A DNA stretch of 64,000 bases from Roseitranquillus sediminis (GTDB lineage Bacteria > Pseudomonadota > Alphaproteobacteria > Rhodobacterales > Rhodobacteraceae): positions 62,001-126,000 of the forward strand of contig NZ_JAFFOB010000005.1 in assembly GCF_016918935.1 (NCBI RefSeq), written 5' to 3'. The position numbers and the translations under genes were made by a program. Positions 8,442-17,784 of the stretch are shown in pieces. The notes below the pieces were generated by a model, which did not search any database, was not told where the DNA came from, and was given only the letters and a program-made list of their open reading frames with translations. How positions within the stretch are numbered: position 1 is the first letter of the stretch; the number at the start of each line of letters is the position of its first letter.

Positions 8442-9287
8442 TCAGTGCGCAAGCGCGCGGCGCTCGCCCGACAGCCGCTCCACTGCTGCGAGGACGTGCG
8501 GCGTTCCGCAGACCCAGTCGCTGCCCATCGGCGCCTCCGACCGGTGCAACGCACGCAGTGCCGGATGGTCCAGCACCTCCTCCGCCCGCGACGCGCCCGG
8601 CTGCCGCCCACCGCTCACCACGAGGTCCGGCGCCAGCGTGACCAGCACCTCGAGCGGCAGGAAAGCACCGCCCGACACGCCCGCCGCAGCGGCCGCGTTG
8701 TCGAAGCCCGCCGCCGCAAGAATCTCTCCCGCCAGCGTCTCAGGTCCCGAGGCATAGCCCTGCGCCTGGTAGAGCGCCGCGTCCGGGCGCTCCCCCTCGG
8801 CGGGCGCGAGGGCCGCGAGGTCAGCATCGAACTCTGCCACCATCGCCTCCGCCTCCACTTCGCGCCCCAGCAGGCGTCCCACGGTGCGGAGGTTCGAACG
8901 AACTTCGTCGAGCGAGGCCGCCGGCGGCAGCGTCTCGACGCGGATGCCGAGACGGCTCAGCATCGATCGGGTCGCGGGCGTGGTGTAGCTGCCGGCCAGC
9001 ACGAGGTCGGGGCGCATCAGGAACACCTCCTCGGCGCGGCCGTGGTTGGCCGGCAGCCGCCGCGCCGCCTCGGCCATCGCCGACGAGCGCGGATCCTGCG
9101 ACAGCGCCGACACCGACAGCAGCTGTCCAGGCGCCGCCAGCATCAGCGCGAGCTGGTCGGTGCAGAGGTTCATGGACACCACGCGCTCCGGCGCCGCCGC
9201 GACTGGCGCGGCGGCGAGGGCGAGCGCCGCGCTAGAAGCGCGCAGCCACGCCCAGATACGCCGTGCGGCCCTTGCTGTCATAGCCAT
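8442..9287 (-). CDS. btuF: Periplasmic B12-binding protein
   Basis: A periplasmic binding protein of the BtuF/FepB class, 281 aa from the chosen start, with a signal peptide (RRIWAWLRASSAALALAAAP) and the usual opening PERVVSMNLCTDQLAL. A long central helix and a second lobe with a VSGGRQPGASRAEEVLDHPA stretch follow. The ATG at 9287 has AGAGG close upstream; ATGs at 9281 and 9298 are alternatives. All give an overlap of about 50-70 bases with the end of btuB, unusually long for this window and probably coupling their translation. Confidence 0.8.
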   Translation of the reverse strand: MAMTARAARRIWAWLRASSAALALAAAPVAAAPERVVSMNLCTDQLALMLAAPGQLLSVSALSQDPRSSAMAEAARRLPANHGRAEEVFLMRPDLVLAGSYTTPATRSMLSRLGIRVETLPPAASLDEVRSNLRTVGRLLGREVEAEAMVAEFDADLAALAPAEGERPDAALYQAQGYASGPETLAGEILAAAGFDNAAAAAGVSGGAFLPLEVLVTLAPDLVVSGGRQPGASRAEEVLDHPALRALHRSEAPMGSDWVCGTPHVLAAVERLSGERRALAH

Positions 9288-11154
9288 AGACCTCTTCATG
9301 CTCGGCATCGAACAGGTTCTCGACCCGCGCCGTCAGGTCGACCCGCTCCGTCAGGTGGTGACGCGCCGCGACGTCGACGAGGGTGTAGTCGTCGAGCGAG
9401 ACACGGTCCTGGCCGAAGGAGGGCGCCGTGAAGTCGAAGTCGACCAGCCCGGAGACATGCTCGACGCCCAGCGTCAGCTCCGTGCGGTCGTTCGGCAGGA
9501 GGTAGGTCGCCTCGACCGCAAGATGATGCTCGGGCCGCCTCACCTCCTGCCCGCCATCGGGATCGCTCGCGTCGAGCCAGGTGTAGGCGAGGCCGAGATC
9601 GACACGCTCATTCAGGGCATAGCTCGCCGCTACCTCGACGCCCTGCCGGTCGCTCTCGCCGTCCTCGTTGACCGCCGTCGAGAGGAAAGTCACCGGGTCG
9701 TAGACCGTCGCAATTTCGTCGGTCAGCACCTGCCGGAAGTAGGTGACGTCGATGACGCCCCGCCCGAAGCGGCGCTCGATCCCGATGTCGAAGCCGATGC
9801 TCTGCTCGGACTCGAGGTCGGGGTTGCCGACGAACTGGCCGGGAAAGAAGCCGAACTGATCGAGCAGCGTGGGCTTCTGCACGCCGGTTCCCGCCGAGGC
9901 GTGGATCCGCGTCAGCCCGTCCGCCAGCGGATAGGATGCGCCGACGCTCCAGATCGTCGCGTCCTCGAAGCCCGAGTTCTCGTCGTGGCGCAGCCCCAAC
10001 TGCAGATCGAGGCCCGACGGCAGCGCGCCCCGGTACTCGACAACCGCGCCGACGGTGTCGCGCTGCCGCTTCTCGAGCTGCGACGGGTCGAAGACCAGGT
10101 CGGGCTCGACCGCGCGGAACGTCTCGTAGTCATAGTCGAGAGCGAAGGTCAGCGTATGGTCCGCCGCACCGACATAGGGCGCGTCGAGCGCCCAGGTGCC
10201 CTGCAGCAGTGCGGTGCGGCGGCGGCTGGCGGTCGCGGTGGTCTGGTGGCCGTCCTCGTAGTTGCGGTCGTCGAACTCGACGAAGCCGAGCCGCGCCTCC
10301 GTCGCCAGCCGCCCGCCGAAGAACTCGGACGTCAGCCCGATCGAGCCCAGCACCTCGTCGCGCTCGCGCACGAAATTATCGTCCGTCACCAGCGCGTCCC
10401 GGTTCGGCGCGCCGAAGGTTTCCGGGTCGTAGTCGCCGCGTCGGGTGGCGTGCAGAAACGTGAGGTAGGCCGTGGTGGTCTCGGTCACGTCGTAGGCGCC
10501 GCGGAAGTCGGTCATGTTGATGCGGTTCTCGTCATCCTCACCATCCGGATCGCCCGAGACGTCGAAGCCCCCGGTCTCGCGCCGCGCAACGCCGAGGCTG
10601 ACGCGTGAGCGCGCGGTGCGGAGCCGGACCGAGGCGCTGGCCGCGCGGGTGTCGTCCGAACCGACCTCGGCAGAAGCGGTGCCGCCCGTTCCCGGCTCTG
10701 TTGCCTGCCGCGTGGTGATCGAGATGACGCCGCCGATCGCATTCGCGCCGTAGAGCGACGATTGCGGCCCGCGCAGCACCTCGATCCGCTCGACGTTCGC
10801 AGCGAGCAGGCCGCCGAAGTCGTACTCGCCCGTCTCCGGCGCCTCGAGCGGGACCCCGTCCACGAGGACCATGGTATGGTTGCCCTCCGCGCCCCGGATG
10901 CGCACGGCGGTCAGACCACCGACGGTTCCGGCCCGGCTGACCGTGACGCCCGGCAGCGAACGCAGCACGTCGGCGACGTGCGTGTACTGGCGCTCCGCAA
11001 TTTCCTCGGCCGTCACGACGGAATAGGCGCGGCCGTAGCTCTCGGCGCCGATCGGTGTCAGGCCGCCGATGCGCACGATCCCGTCGGAGACCTGGGCTCC
11101 GGCGGAAGTGGCGGTTGCTGCGACAGTCGCGGCGATGATGGCGTGGCGTCTCAA
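9232..11154 (-). CDS. btuB: TonB-dependent outer-membrane B12 receptor
   Basis: A 640-residue TonB-dependent receptor. After a short signal peptide (cleavage near SAGAQ) come the plug domain (SVVTAEEIAERQYTHVADVL, VRIRGAEGNHTMVLVDGVPL, ERIEVLRGPQSSLYGANAIG) and a 22-strand barrel ending in Phe (YLGVAARF), as needed for outer-membrane assembly. The start appears to be TTG; no ATG occurs before the plug. The cobalamin riboswitch upstream identifies the ligand as B12 or a related corrinoid. It is the first gene of btuB-F-C-D. Energy would come from a TonB system not present in the window. Confidence 0.88.
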   Translation of the reverse strand: MRRHAIIAATVAATATSAGAQVSDGIVRIGGLTPIGAESYGRAYSVVTAEEIAERQYTHVADVLRSLPGVTVSRAGTVGGLTAVRIRGAEGNHTMVLVDGVPLEAPETGEYDFGGLLAANVERIEVLRGPQSSLYGANAIGGVISITTRQATEPGTGGTASAEVGSDDTRAASASVRLRTARSRVSLGVARRETGGFDVSGDPDGEDDENRINMTDFRGAYDVTETTTAYLTFLHATRRGDYDPETFGAPNRDALVTDDNFVRERDEVLGSIGLTSEFFGGRLATEARLGFVEFDDRNYEDGHQTTATASRRRTALLQGTWALDAPYVGAADHTLTFALDYDYETFRAVEPDLVFDPSQLEKRQRDTVGAVVEYRGALPSGLDLQLGLRHDENSGFEDATIWSVGASYPLADGLTRIHASAGTGVQKPTLLDQFGFFPGQFVGNPDLESEQSIGFDIGIERRFGRGVIDVTYFRQVLTDEIATVYDPVTFLSTAVNEDGESDRQGVEVAASYALNERVDLGLAYTWLDASDPDGGQEVRRPEHHLAVEATYLLPNDRTELTLGVEHVSGLVDFDFTAPSFGQDRVSLDDYTLVDVAARHHLTERVDLTARVENLFDAEHEEVYGYDSKGRTAYLGVAARF

Positions 11155-11172
11155 GACTTGCCCCCGGCTTCC

Positions 11173-11191
11173 GGCGGGGCGAGCGCCCGCC
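11173..11191 (-). promoter_or_regulatory. GC hairpin between riboswitch and btuB (possible expression platform)
   Basis: On the minus strand GGCGGG and CCCGCC can pair around a short loop, about 20-40 bases before the btuB start. In this position a hairpin could serve as the expression platform of the cobalamin riboswitch by occluding the ribosome binding region. Pairing with the aptamer was not modelled. Confidence 0.35.
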
Positions 11192-11298
11192 TGTCACGAT
11201 AATGCCGGCAGAGGACCGCAAGACCCGCCATCGGCGCGAGATCACCACGAGCGGAGCCTCCGCAGCCCGCGACGCGCCCCGCGTCCGGACAGGGTGAG

Positions 11299-11475
11299 CG
11301 CCTCGGCAGGTCTCCTGGCTCGCGGATCGTCGCTCGGCCGGCCTTCCCGGGGGCGTCCCCAGTGGCATCGTCGACCTCGCTCGCCGCTCACAGTTGCGGG
11401 GGCAGCCGCGGATTCGCCCGAGCGCCGGACTCACCACGTTCCCTTTTCATCGGACGCCGTGACGCCCGAACCGAA
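11299..11475 (-). promoter_or_regulatory. Cobalamin riboswitch
   Basis: The conserved parts of the cobalamin aptamer are present in order on the minus strand: GATGAAAAGGGAACGTGGTG (11431-11450), GAATCCGC followed by GCTGCCCCCGCAACTGT (11388-11416), GCCACTG (about 11360), CCCGGGAAGG, and the B12 box GCCAGGAGACCTGCC (11305-11319). It lies about 145 bases before btuB and should repress the uptake operon when adenosylcobalamin or another corrinoid is abundant. The stretch 11155-11522 has no protein gene; this element is its main content. Confidence 0.95.
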
Positions 11476-11522
11476 GCAGGTTCTTGGTCGTGCAACGGCT
11501 GGATCCCGTCAAGCGGCGGCGG

Positions 11523-12047
11523 TCAGAAGAGTTCCACACCGTTGCCCGGAGGCTTCGGTGGCGCCACCACCTCGCCCACCCGGTCCACCAGACGCTGGCG
11601 CGCGCGGCCGGTGTAGGGCCAGAAGCGCACCATCCGCGCGCGATTTCCGCCAAGGCTGCCGCCGTCGCACGGAATGCCCTCGCGCCGGAGGTAGGCCTCG
11701 AGAAACGCCGCATTGCGCGCGCCGATGTCGCCCAGCCCCGGCACCATCGTGGCGCCGCCGAAGACCTTTGCCCGCAGGCGACCGCGGCTTGCGCCCTCCT
11801 TGAGCAGGGCGTTGATCAGTCGCTCCATGCTGCAGGCGCCGTGTCCGTCGAAGACGTAACCGCTAACGGTCCGACCCGGCAGCAGGATGTGGTTCATCCC
11901 CCCGACGTGCGCCAGCGGGTCCCAGATGCAGGCGGCGACGCAGGAGCCGAGGATCGCGCCGACCACATCGTCCGGGCCACGCCCAAGCGCGTGTGCCCCT
12001 TGCCGCACCTGCACGAACTCATGCGCCTCTGCGCCCGAGCCTGGCAT
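11523..12047 (-). CDS. cheD: Chemoreceptor glutamine deamidase CheD
   Basis: CheD deamidates glutamine residues on chemoreceptors in the cytoplasm and in some species interacts with CheC. The 174-residue protein carries the catalytic Cys and His in the usual motifs, ILGSCVAACIWDP and GGMNHILLPG, plus the downstream KVFGGATM segment. It follows cheB with a 1-base overlap (TGATG), so both are co-transcribed and act on the same receptors. No chemoreceptor, cheA, cheW or cheR is seen nearby. Confidence 0.9.
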   Translation of the reverse strand: MPGSGAEAHEFVQVRQGAHALGRGPDDVVGAILGSCVAACIWDPLAHVGGMNHILLPGRTVSGYVFDGHGACSMERLINALLKEGASRGRLRAKVFGGATMVPGLGDIGARNAAFLEAYLRREGIPCDGGSLGGNRARMVRFWPYTGRARQRLVDRVGEVVAPPKPPGNGVELF

Positions 12048-13075
12048 CAGGCAGCGGTCAACTCGCGGCCGCAGGCCGACAGGAGCGCCTGCGCGATGTG
12101 GTCGAGGTCCACCACACGTCCGGCCGCGCCGATCTCACGGGCGACGCGGGGCATCCCGTCCACGACAGCGGTGTGGCCGCTCTGGGCCAGTGTGGTCGCG
12201 CCGGCCTGGCGCAGACGCAGCATCGCTTCGGCCCCGTCCCGGCCCATGCCGGTCAGGATCGCGGCCACGACATCGGCCGCGCGGTGAAGCGCCGAGTCGA
12301 ACATCACGCCGACCGAAGGGACATGCAGGTCCGTGCCATCGCCCTCTGAGAGGTCCACGACCGGCGTCAGGCGCCCGGCGATCCGCAGGTGGTGCCGGCC
12401 GCCGGGTGCCATCAGGATCTTGCCCTGCTCCAGCCGCTCGCCCGCCTCGGCGATCTTGATCCGCGGGCGGAACGCCTCGTTCATGCGGTCGGCGAAGCTT
12501 GCAAGAAAGGCGGGCGGCATGTGCTGCGACACAAGCGTCGGCGGACAGTTCTCTGGAAACCGGCGAAAGATGCGCTCCAGCGCGTCGACCCCACCGGTCG
12601 AGCTGCCGATCATCAGGATCCGGCCGTTCCAGTCATAATTCTCTGCGCTCGGCAACGCCGCGGTCTCGGCGCGGCGCGAGACGGTCGCGCGCGCGGCCAT
12701 CCGCACGATGGAGCAGAGCCGCGTGCCGCCGTTGACGTCCTTGCGGATCTCCTCGCGGTCGACGCACTCGATCGCGCCGAGCGACAGCGCCCGGACCGCC
12801 GCCGCGCTGCCCTTCTGCGTCAGCGAGGACACCATCACCACCGGCATCGGCCTGAGCCGCATCAGGTGGCCAAGAAACTCCAGCCCGTCCATTCGCGGCA
12901 TCTCCACGTCGAGCGTGATGACGTCCGGGTTGAGCGCCTTGATCGCGGCGCGCGCCTCGTAGGGGTCGGCCGCCTCGCCCACGACCTCGAGAAACGGGTC
13001 GCGCGACAGGATGGCCCGCACGATCTGGCGAATGGTTCGGCTGTCGTCGACGACAAGGACGCGGGTCGGAGCCAA
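12047..13075 (-). CDS. cheB: Chemotaxis response regulator / protein-glutamate methylesterase CheB
   Basis: A receiver domain (residues 4-120) with phospho-acceptor Asp56 in VITLDVEMPRMDG is joined by a linker to a C-terminal methylesterase/amidase domain (150-340). The catalytic triad is visible: Ser159 (IGSSTGG), His185 (SQHMPPAF) and Asp280 (GMGRDG). It removes methyl groups from chemoreceptors after phosphorylation by CheA. The start is TTG at 13075 with GAGG about 9 bases upstream; no in-frame ATG lies before the receiver core. It overlaps cheD by 1 base. Confidence 0.92.
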   Translation of the reverse strand: MAPTRVLVVDDSRTIRQIVRAILSRDPFLEVVGEAADPYEARAAIKALNPDVITLDVEMPRMDGLEFLGHLMRLRPMPVVMVSSLTQKGSAAAVRALSLGAIECVDREEIRKDVNGGTRLCSIVRMAARATVSRRAETAALPSAENYDWNGRILMIGSSTGGVDALERIFRRFPENCPPTLVSQHMPPAFLASFADRMNEAFRPRIKIAEAGERLEQGKILMAPGGRHHLRIAGRLTPVVDLSEGDGTDLHVPSVGVMFDSALHRAADVVAAILTGMGRDGAEAMLRLRQAGATTLAQSGHTAVVDGMPRVAREIGAAGRVVDLDHIAQALLSACGRELTAA

Positions 13076-13232
13076 GATAATGATCCTCAGGAGATATGAC
13101 CGCGAGCGCGTGCGTCATCGGACTGCTGCCGGGACATCCGGTCGCTTTCGCGAGACGGAACGCTGCGGATTCTCCAGACCGCCGTCGGAGGCGGACCGTC
13201 GGGCAGAGCGGTGAAGATTCGGTTGAGCCGCC

Positions 13233-14834
13233 TCAGCCGCCGTGGCGCCGGACGAAGTCGACCAGCATCGCGGTCGAACCGTCCTTGCCCTCGGTGCCCT
13301 TTTCGCCCGAAAGCACGGGTTCGAGCGCTCCGGCAAGCTCCTTTCCAAGTTCGACGCCCCATTGGTCGAAGGAGTTGATGCCGAGCATCGCACCTTCGAC
13401 GAAGACCCGATGTTCGTAGAGCGTGACGATCATGCCCAGAACCTCTGGCGTGAGCTTCGGGTAGACTAGGGTTGTCGAGGGACGGCTGCCGGGGAAGACG
13501 CGGTGGCGCGCCTGTCGCTCCAGTTCGTCCCCCTCGAACTTGCCGCGAACGATCTCGCGGGCCTCGTCGAGGCTGCGCCCGCGCAGCAGCGCCTCGGACT
13601 GCGCGAGGCAGTTGGCCACGAGAAGCCTGTGCTGGTGCGCCAGCTCCGGCTCGTGCCCCTCGGCCGCCACCATGAACTCGCAGGGGACGATCCGGGTGCC
13701 CTGATGGATGAGCTGGTAGAAGGCGTGCTGGCCGTTCGTCCCCGGCTCGCCCCAGACGATCGGCCCGCTGTCGACAGAGAGGTCCGCCCCGTCCATCGAC
13801 ACGCGCTTGCCGTTCGATTCCATCTCGAGCTGCTGCAGATAGGCCGGTAGCCGCGCCAGCCGCTGATCGTAGGGCAGTACCGCCCGCGTGGCATGGCCGC
13901 AGCCCTGATTGTGCCAGATCCCCACCAGCGCCAGCATGACCGGCATGTTCTCCAGCGGCTTTGCCGAACGGAAGTGCAGGTCCATCGCCTGCGCCCCGCG
14001 CAGGAACGCCCGGAACGCCTTTGGCCCGATGCCGATCATCAGACTGAGGCCGATCGGCCCCCACATGGAGTAGCGCCCGCCGACCCAGTCCTCGAAACCG
14101 AACACCCGCGCCTCGTCGATGCCGAAGGCCGCCGTCTTGTCGAGCGCCGAACTGAGCGCCGCGAACTGCGCCGCGGGCTCGTCGATCTTCTCGCTCATCC
14201 AGTCGCGGGCGGTCCGGGCGTTGGTCATCGTCTCGATGGTCGTGAACGTCTTCGACGCGACGATCACCAGCGTCGTCGCCGGATCGAGCCCGCGCAGCGT
14301 GTCGGCGATATGCGCCCCGTCGACGTTCGAGACGAAGTGGCAGCGCGGCCCGTCGTGGTAGGGCGCCAGCGCCAGCGTCGCCATAGCCGGCCCGAGGTCC
14401 GAGCCGCCGATGCCGATGTTGACCACGTCGGTGATCGCGCCGCCCTGCCCTGTGACGCGCCCCTGCCGTACGTCCTCGGCGAAGCGCGCCATCCGCTCCA
14501 GCGTCTCTCGCACATCTGGCATTACGTCTCGGCCGTCCACCGTGACCGCGCCGCCGTCGAGGTTGCGCAGCGCGGTGTGCAGCACCGCCCGCCCCTCGGT
14601 CTCGTTAATGTTCTCGCCGCCGAACATCGCGTCGCGGCGCGCCTCTGCGCCTGATGCGCGGTAGAGGTCGACGAGCAGGTCGCGGGTCCCGGCGTCGATG
14701 TTGGTCTTGGAGTAGTCGAAGAGCAGGTCACTAACGGTGACGCTGAACGCCTCCGCACGCTCGCCATCGAAGAGGTCGAGGATCGGGCGATCACGAACCG
14801 CTTCCGACCGCGTTTTCAATGCGTTACAATCCAT
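13233..14834 (-). CDS. pgi: Glucose-6-phosphate isomerase
   Basis: A 533-residue phosphoglucose isomerase that interconverts glucose 6-phosphate and fructose 6-phosphate. Family signatures are present: [32 protein letters not shown] and the C-terminal [14 protein letters not shown]. The start at 14834 (MDCNALKTR) has GGAG 6 bases upstream. A longer TTG start at 14849 would overlap pgl by 13 bases and is less likely. It is the last gene of zwf-pgl-pgi, so hexose phosphates can be cycled through the oxidative branch. Confidence 0.95.
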   Translation of the reverse strand: MDCNALKTRSEAVRDRPILDLFDGERAEAFSVTVSDLLFDYSKTNIDAGTRDLLVDLYRASGAEARRDAMFGGENINETEGRAVLHTALRNLDGGAVTVDGRDVMPDVRETLERMARFAEDVRQGRVTGQGGAITDVVNIGIGGSDLGPAMATLALAPYHDGPRCHFVSNVDGAHIADTLRGLDPATTLVIVASKTFTTIETMTNARTARDWMSEKIDEPAAQFAALSSALDKTAAFGIDEARVFGFEDWVGGRYSMWGPIGLSLMIGIGPKAFRAFLRGAQAMDLHFRSAKPLENMPVMLALVGIWHNQGCGHATRAVLPYDQRLARLPAYLQQLEMESNGKRVSMDGADLSVDSGPIVWGEPGTNGQHAFYQLIHQGTRIVPCEFMVAAEGHEPELAHQHRLLVANCLAQSEALLRGRSLDEAREIVRGKFEGDELERQARHRVFPGSRPSTTLVYPKLTPEVLGMIVTLYEHRVFVEGAMLGINSFDQWGVELGKELAGALEPVLSGEKGTEGKDGSTAMLVDFVRRHGG

Positions 14835-14836
14835 AT

Positions 14837-15508
14837 CTACTCCGCCCAATGAACGGTTGCCTCATCGAGCAGCGCCGCCACCGGCGCCTCGGCCGGGTCG
14901 GCGTCCCGCGCCCGATCGAGCGCCGCGCGCTTCTCCGCCCCGGTGATGAGGATGTGGGTCGAGAGCGCCCCGCGCAGCACCGGCATCGTCAGCGTCACCC
15001 GCGGCTCGGGCGCGCCGGGCGCACGCATCGCCATCAGCGGCGGCGCGTCGTCGGCCATCGCCTCGGCCAGCCGGTCGGCACCGGGGAAGATCGACGCCAC
15101 GTGCAGGTCCGTGCCCATGCCCAGCAGGCAGACCGTCAGCGGCAGCAGCGGCCGCACCGCCTCCGTCAGCTCCTCGAGCCGATCCTCGGGCTGCTCCGCC
15201 TCGGCGTAGAGCGGCACCAGCGTGGCGGCCGCCGCATGCTCGGTCAGCAGGTGCCGGCGGATCAGCCGCGCGTTCGAGCGCGGCGCGCTCTCCGGCAGCC
15301 AGCGCTCGTCGGTCGGCACGATCCGTACCCGGCCCCAATCGATGTTCGCGGCACAGAGCGCGTCGAAGACCGGCCCCGGCGTCGTGCCGCCGGGCACTGC
15401 GAACGACGCCTCGTCATGACGCATGAGATAAGAGTTCAGCTCGCCCGCCAGCACGCTGGCGAGGTCCATCATCATCAGGTCCCGGTCGGGGTACTCGATC
15501 AGGTTCAT
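14837..15508 (-). CDS. pgl: 6-phosphogluconolactonase
   Basis: A 223-residue enzyme of the DevB/glucosamine-6-phosphate isomerase-like fold that hydrolyses 6-phosphogluconolactone made by Zwf. Motifs seen: [25 protein letters not shown] and [16 protein letters not shown]. The last two hold the usual Asp-Glu-Arg and Gly-Met-Gly-x-Asp-x-His patterns of the active site. The ATG overlaps the zwf stop by 4 bases (ATGA), which fixes the start and rejects a longer upstream extension. pgi follows 2 bases after its stop. Confidence 0.93.
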   Translation of the reverse strand: MNLIEYPDRDLMMMDLASVLAGELNSYLMRHDEASFAVPGGTTPGPVFDALCAANIDWGRVRIVPTDERWLPESAPRSNARLIRRHLLTEHAAAATLVPLYAEAEQPEDRLEELTEAVRPLLPLTVCLLGMGTDLHVASIFPGADRLAEAMADDAPPLMAMRAPGAPEPRVTLTMPVLRGALSTHILITGAEKRAALDRARDADPAEAPVAALLDEATVHWAE

Positions 15509-16956
15509 GCCTTGATCTCCCGCCACTTGCGCCCCTCGCGGTGCATCATCACAGCCGCGTCCTCCGGCCCCGCCGAGCCCGGCTCGTAGGGCTTCGGCAC
15601 GTCCGACCGCGCCTCCCACGCCGCGATCACCGGGTCGGTCCATGCCCACGCCGCCTCGACCTCGTCGCCGCGCATGAAGAGGGTCTGGTTGCCGCGGATC
15701 ACGTCCATCACCAGCCGCTCATAGGCGTCAGGCACGTCCTCCACGTCGGGGCCGAGCGCGTCGGCGAACGTCATGTCGAGCGGCACATCGACGAGCCGCA
15801 TGCCCCCCGGCCCCGGCTCCTTGATCGTCACGCGCAGGGTCATCCCCTCGTTCGGCTGGAGCCGGATCGCCAGCACGTTGCGATGCCGCGCCGTCTCGCC
15901 ACCGAAGATCGAGTGCGGCGCGTCCTTGAACACGACCGCGATCTCCGAGGTCCGCGCCCGGAGCTTCTTGCCGGTACGCAGATAGAACGGCGTCCCCGCC
16001 CAGCGCCAGTTCGAAAGGTGCAGCTTCAGGGCGATGAAGCTCTCGGTGCGGCTGCGCGGGTCCTCGACATCGTCGCGGTAGGACGGCTCGCCGTCGCCGG
16101 CGTACTGGCCGCGCACGATCTCGTTCGGCTGCACCGGCTCGAGCGCACGGATCACCTTGAGCTTCTCGTCGCGCACCGCGTCGGGCTCGAAGCGGCTCGG
16201 CGGCTCCATCGCGATGAGGCAGAAGAGCTGCATCAGGTGGTTCTGCACCATGTCGCGCATCGCGCCCGAGCGGTCGTAGTAGCTGCCGCGCCCCCCGACA
16301 CCCACCGTCTCGGCCACGGTGATCTGGATATGATCGACATACTGGCTGTTCCAGAGCGGCTCGAAGAGCACGTTGCCGAACCGGACGGCCATCAGGTTCT
16401 GCACCGTCTCTTTCCCGAGGTAGTGGTCGATCCGGTAGATCTGCTCCTCGTCGAAGTGCTCGCGCAGCGTGGCGTTGAGCGACCGGGCCGAGGCAAGGTC
16501 GTGGCCGAAGGGCTTCTCCACAACTATGCGGGCATTCGGGCCTGCCACGTCATGCTCGTGCAGCCGCTCGGCCAGCGCGCCGAAGAGCGACGGCGAGACC
16601 GAGAAGTAGAAGGCGCGGACCACGTCCTCGCGCATCCGCCCCTTCAGGTCGGCCCAGCCGTCTTCGCCGGTCGCATCGATGCAGACGTAGCCCATGCGCT
16701 CGATGAACGCGTTGAGCTGGTCATCCGGCAGGCGATCCTCGGGAATGAACTCGGTCAAGGCCTCGCGCACCAGGTCACGGTATTCGTCGTCGGTCAGCTC
16801 GGACCGCGCCGCGCCGATGACGCGCGCACCGTCCGGCATCTGCCCGGCCACGAAACGATGGAACAGCGCCGGCAGGATCTTGCGGCGGGCGAGGTCGCCG
16901 GTCCCGCCGAAGATGACGAGGTCGAACGAATCGACTGGGATGACGCGCGAGACCAT
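15505..16956 (-). CDS. zwf: Glucose-6-phosphate 1-dehydrogenase
   Basis: A 483-residue NAD(P)-dependent dehydrogenase making 6-phosphogluconolactone, the entry step of the Entner-Doudoroff and oxidative pentose-phosphate routes. The nucleotide-binding motif FGGTGDLARRKILPALF is at residues 16-32. The catalytic signature RIDHYLGKETVQN holds the substrate-binding Lys and the catalytic His region, and VEKPFGHD is also seen. It is the first gene of zwf-pgl-pgi, with AGGGG just upstream of the ATG. No edd or eda is present in the window. Confidence 0.96.
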   Translation of the reverse strand: MVSRVIPVDSFDLVIFGGTGDLARRKILPALFHRFVAGQMPDGARVIGAARSELTDDEYRDLVREALTEFIPEDRLPDDQLNAFIERMGYVCIDATGEDGWADLKGRMREDVVRAFYFSVSPSLFGALAERLHEHDVAGPNARIVVEKPFGHDLASARSLNATLREHFDEEQIYRIDHYLGKETVQNLMAVRFGNVLFEPLWNSQYVDHIQITVAETVGVGGRGSYYDRSGAMRDMVQNHLMQLFCLIAMEPPSRFEPDAVRDEKLKVIRALEPVQPNEIVRGQYAGDGEPSYRDDVEDPRSRTESFIALKLHLSNWRWAGTPFYLRTGKKLRARTSEIAVVFKDAPHSIFGGETARHRNVLAIRLQPNEGMTLRVTIKEPGPGGMRLVDVPLDMTFADALGPDVEDVPDAYERLVMDVIRGNQTLFMRGDEVEAAWAWTDPVIAAWEARSDVPKPYEPGSAGPEDAAVMMHREGRKWREIKA

Positions 16957-17063
16957 GGCCGTCCCCTGCTGCCTCGGAAATCGCGCTTAGCGGCGTGCGC
17001 CAGGCATGTCCAGCGCGCCGCGCCCCACACGGCGGCGAAAGATGTCGCAGCGTAACCCGCTGC

Positions 17064-17648
17064 TCACGCCTGCAGCTCGGCGTCCCAGTAGAGGAAGTCG
17101 AGCCACGTCTCGTGCAGGTGGTTCGGCGGAAACTTGCGGCCCTGGTTCTTGAGCTCTTCCGCGCCGGGCTGGCAGGGCGTGCGCCTGAGGCTCATGCCTG
17201 CCTTGCGCAGCGAGCGCGAGCCCTTGCGCAGATTGCACGTCGCGCAGGCGGCCACGACGTTGTCCCAGCTCGTGACGCCGCCGCGCGAGCGGGGGATCAC
17301 GTGGTCGAAGGTCAGCTCTCCCTTGCTGCCGCAATACTGGCAGGCGAACTCGTCCCGCAGGAAGAGATTGAAGCGCGTGAAGGCCACGCGCTTCTGCGGC
17401 TTTACATAGTCCCTCAGGACGACGACCGACGGTATGCGGATCGAGGTCGAGGGACTTCGCACACAGGTGTCGTACTCGGCCACGATCTGCACCCGGTCGA
17501 GCCACGCGGCCTTGATCGCCTCCTGCCAGGGCCAGAGTGATAGCGGGTAATAGCTGAGCGGTCGGTAGTCGGCGTTCAGGACCAGCGCCGGATGGTGCCT
17601 CAGACTTTGCGGCTCGCGCACGAAGCTCGCCCTGAAGTCGCCATTCAT
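17064..17648 (-). CDS. HNH endonuclease family protein
   Basis: A 194-residue protein with a C-terminal HNH module: paired Cys in EFACQYCGSKGELTFDHVIP and AACATCNLRKGSR form the zinc site, DHVIPRSRGG gives the first catalytic His, and WDNVVAACATCN supplies the Asn. The N-terminal half (VLNADYRPLSYYPLS, then a SIRIPSVVVLRDYV strand) is typical of a chromosomal HNH family widespread in alphaproteobacteria and not tied to a restriction system. Its biological role is unknown. A sigma70-like promoter lies 50-80 bases upstream of the start. Confidence 0.85.
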   Translation of the reverse strand: MNGDFRASFVREPQSLRHHPALVLNADYRPLSYYPLSLWPWQEAIKAAWLDRVQIVAEYDTCVRSPSTSIRIPSVVVLRDYVKPQKRVAFTRFNLFLRDEFACQYCGSKGELTFDHVIPRSRGGVTSWDNVVAACATCNLRKGSRSLRKAGMSLRRTPCQPGAEELKNQGRKFPPNHLHETWLDFLYWDAELQA

Positions 17649-17698
17649 CAGTCGTCACTCCGCCTGCGCCCGGCGGAGGCGCCTCCGCCCTGCAGTCG

Positions 17699-17726
17699 AC
17701 TATATATGTCGCGATTCATGTGACAA
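17699..17726 (-). promoter_or_regulatory. Likely sigma70-type promoter of the HNH gene
   Basis: On the minus strand TTGTCA (17721-17726) and TATAGT (17699-17704) are spaced by 16 bases, in an AT-rich patch that stands out from its surroundings. It lies about 50 bases before the HNH gene start. Confidence 0.5.
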
Positions 17727-17727
17727 G

Positions 17728-17746
17728 CCCCACGAAATCGTGTGGG
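17728..17746 (-). terminator. Possible terminator after the esterase gene
   Basis: CACGA and TCGTG pair around AA, with a further CCC/GGG arm containing one bulged base. On the minus strand the hairpin lies about 40 bases after the esterase stop and is followed by GCTTGTC, a weak T-rich tail. It directly precedes the HNH promoter. Confidence 0.35.
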
Positions 17747-17784
17747 TTCTGCCGTAGCTGCCACGGGTGACAGGCGCGTGACGC

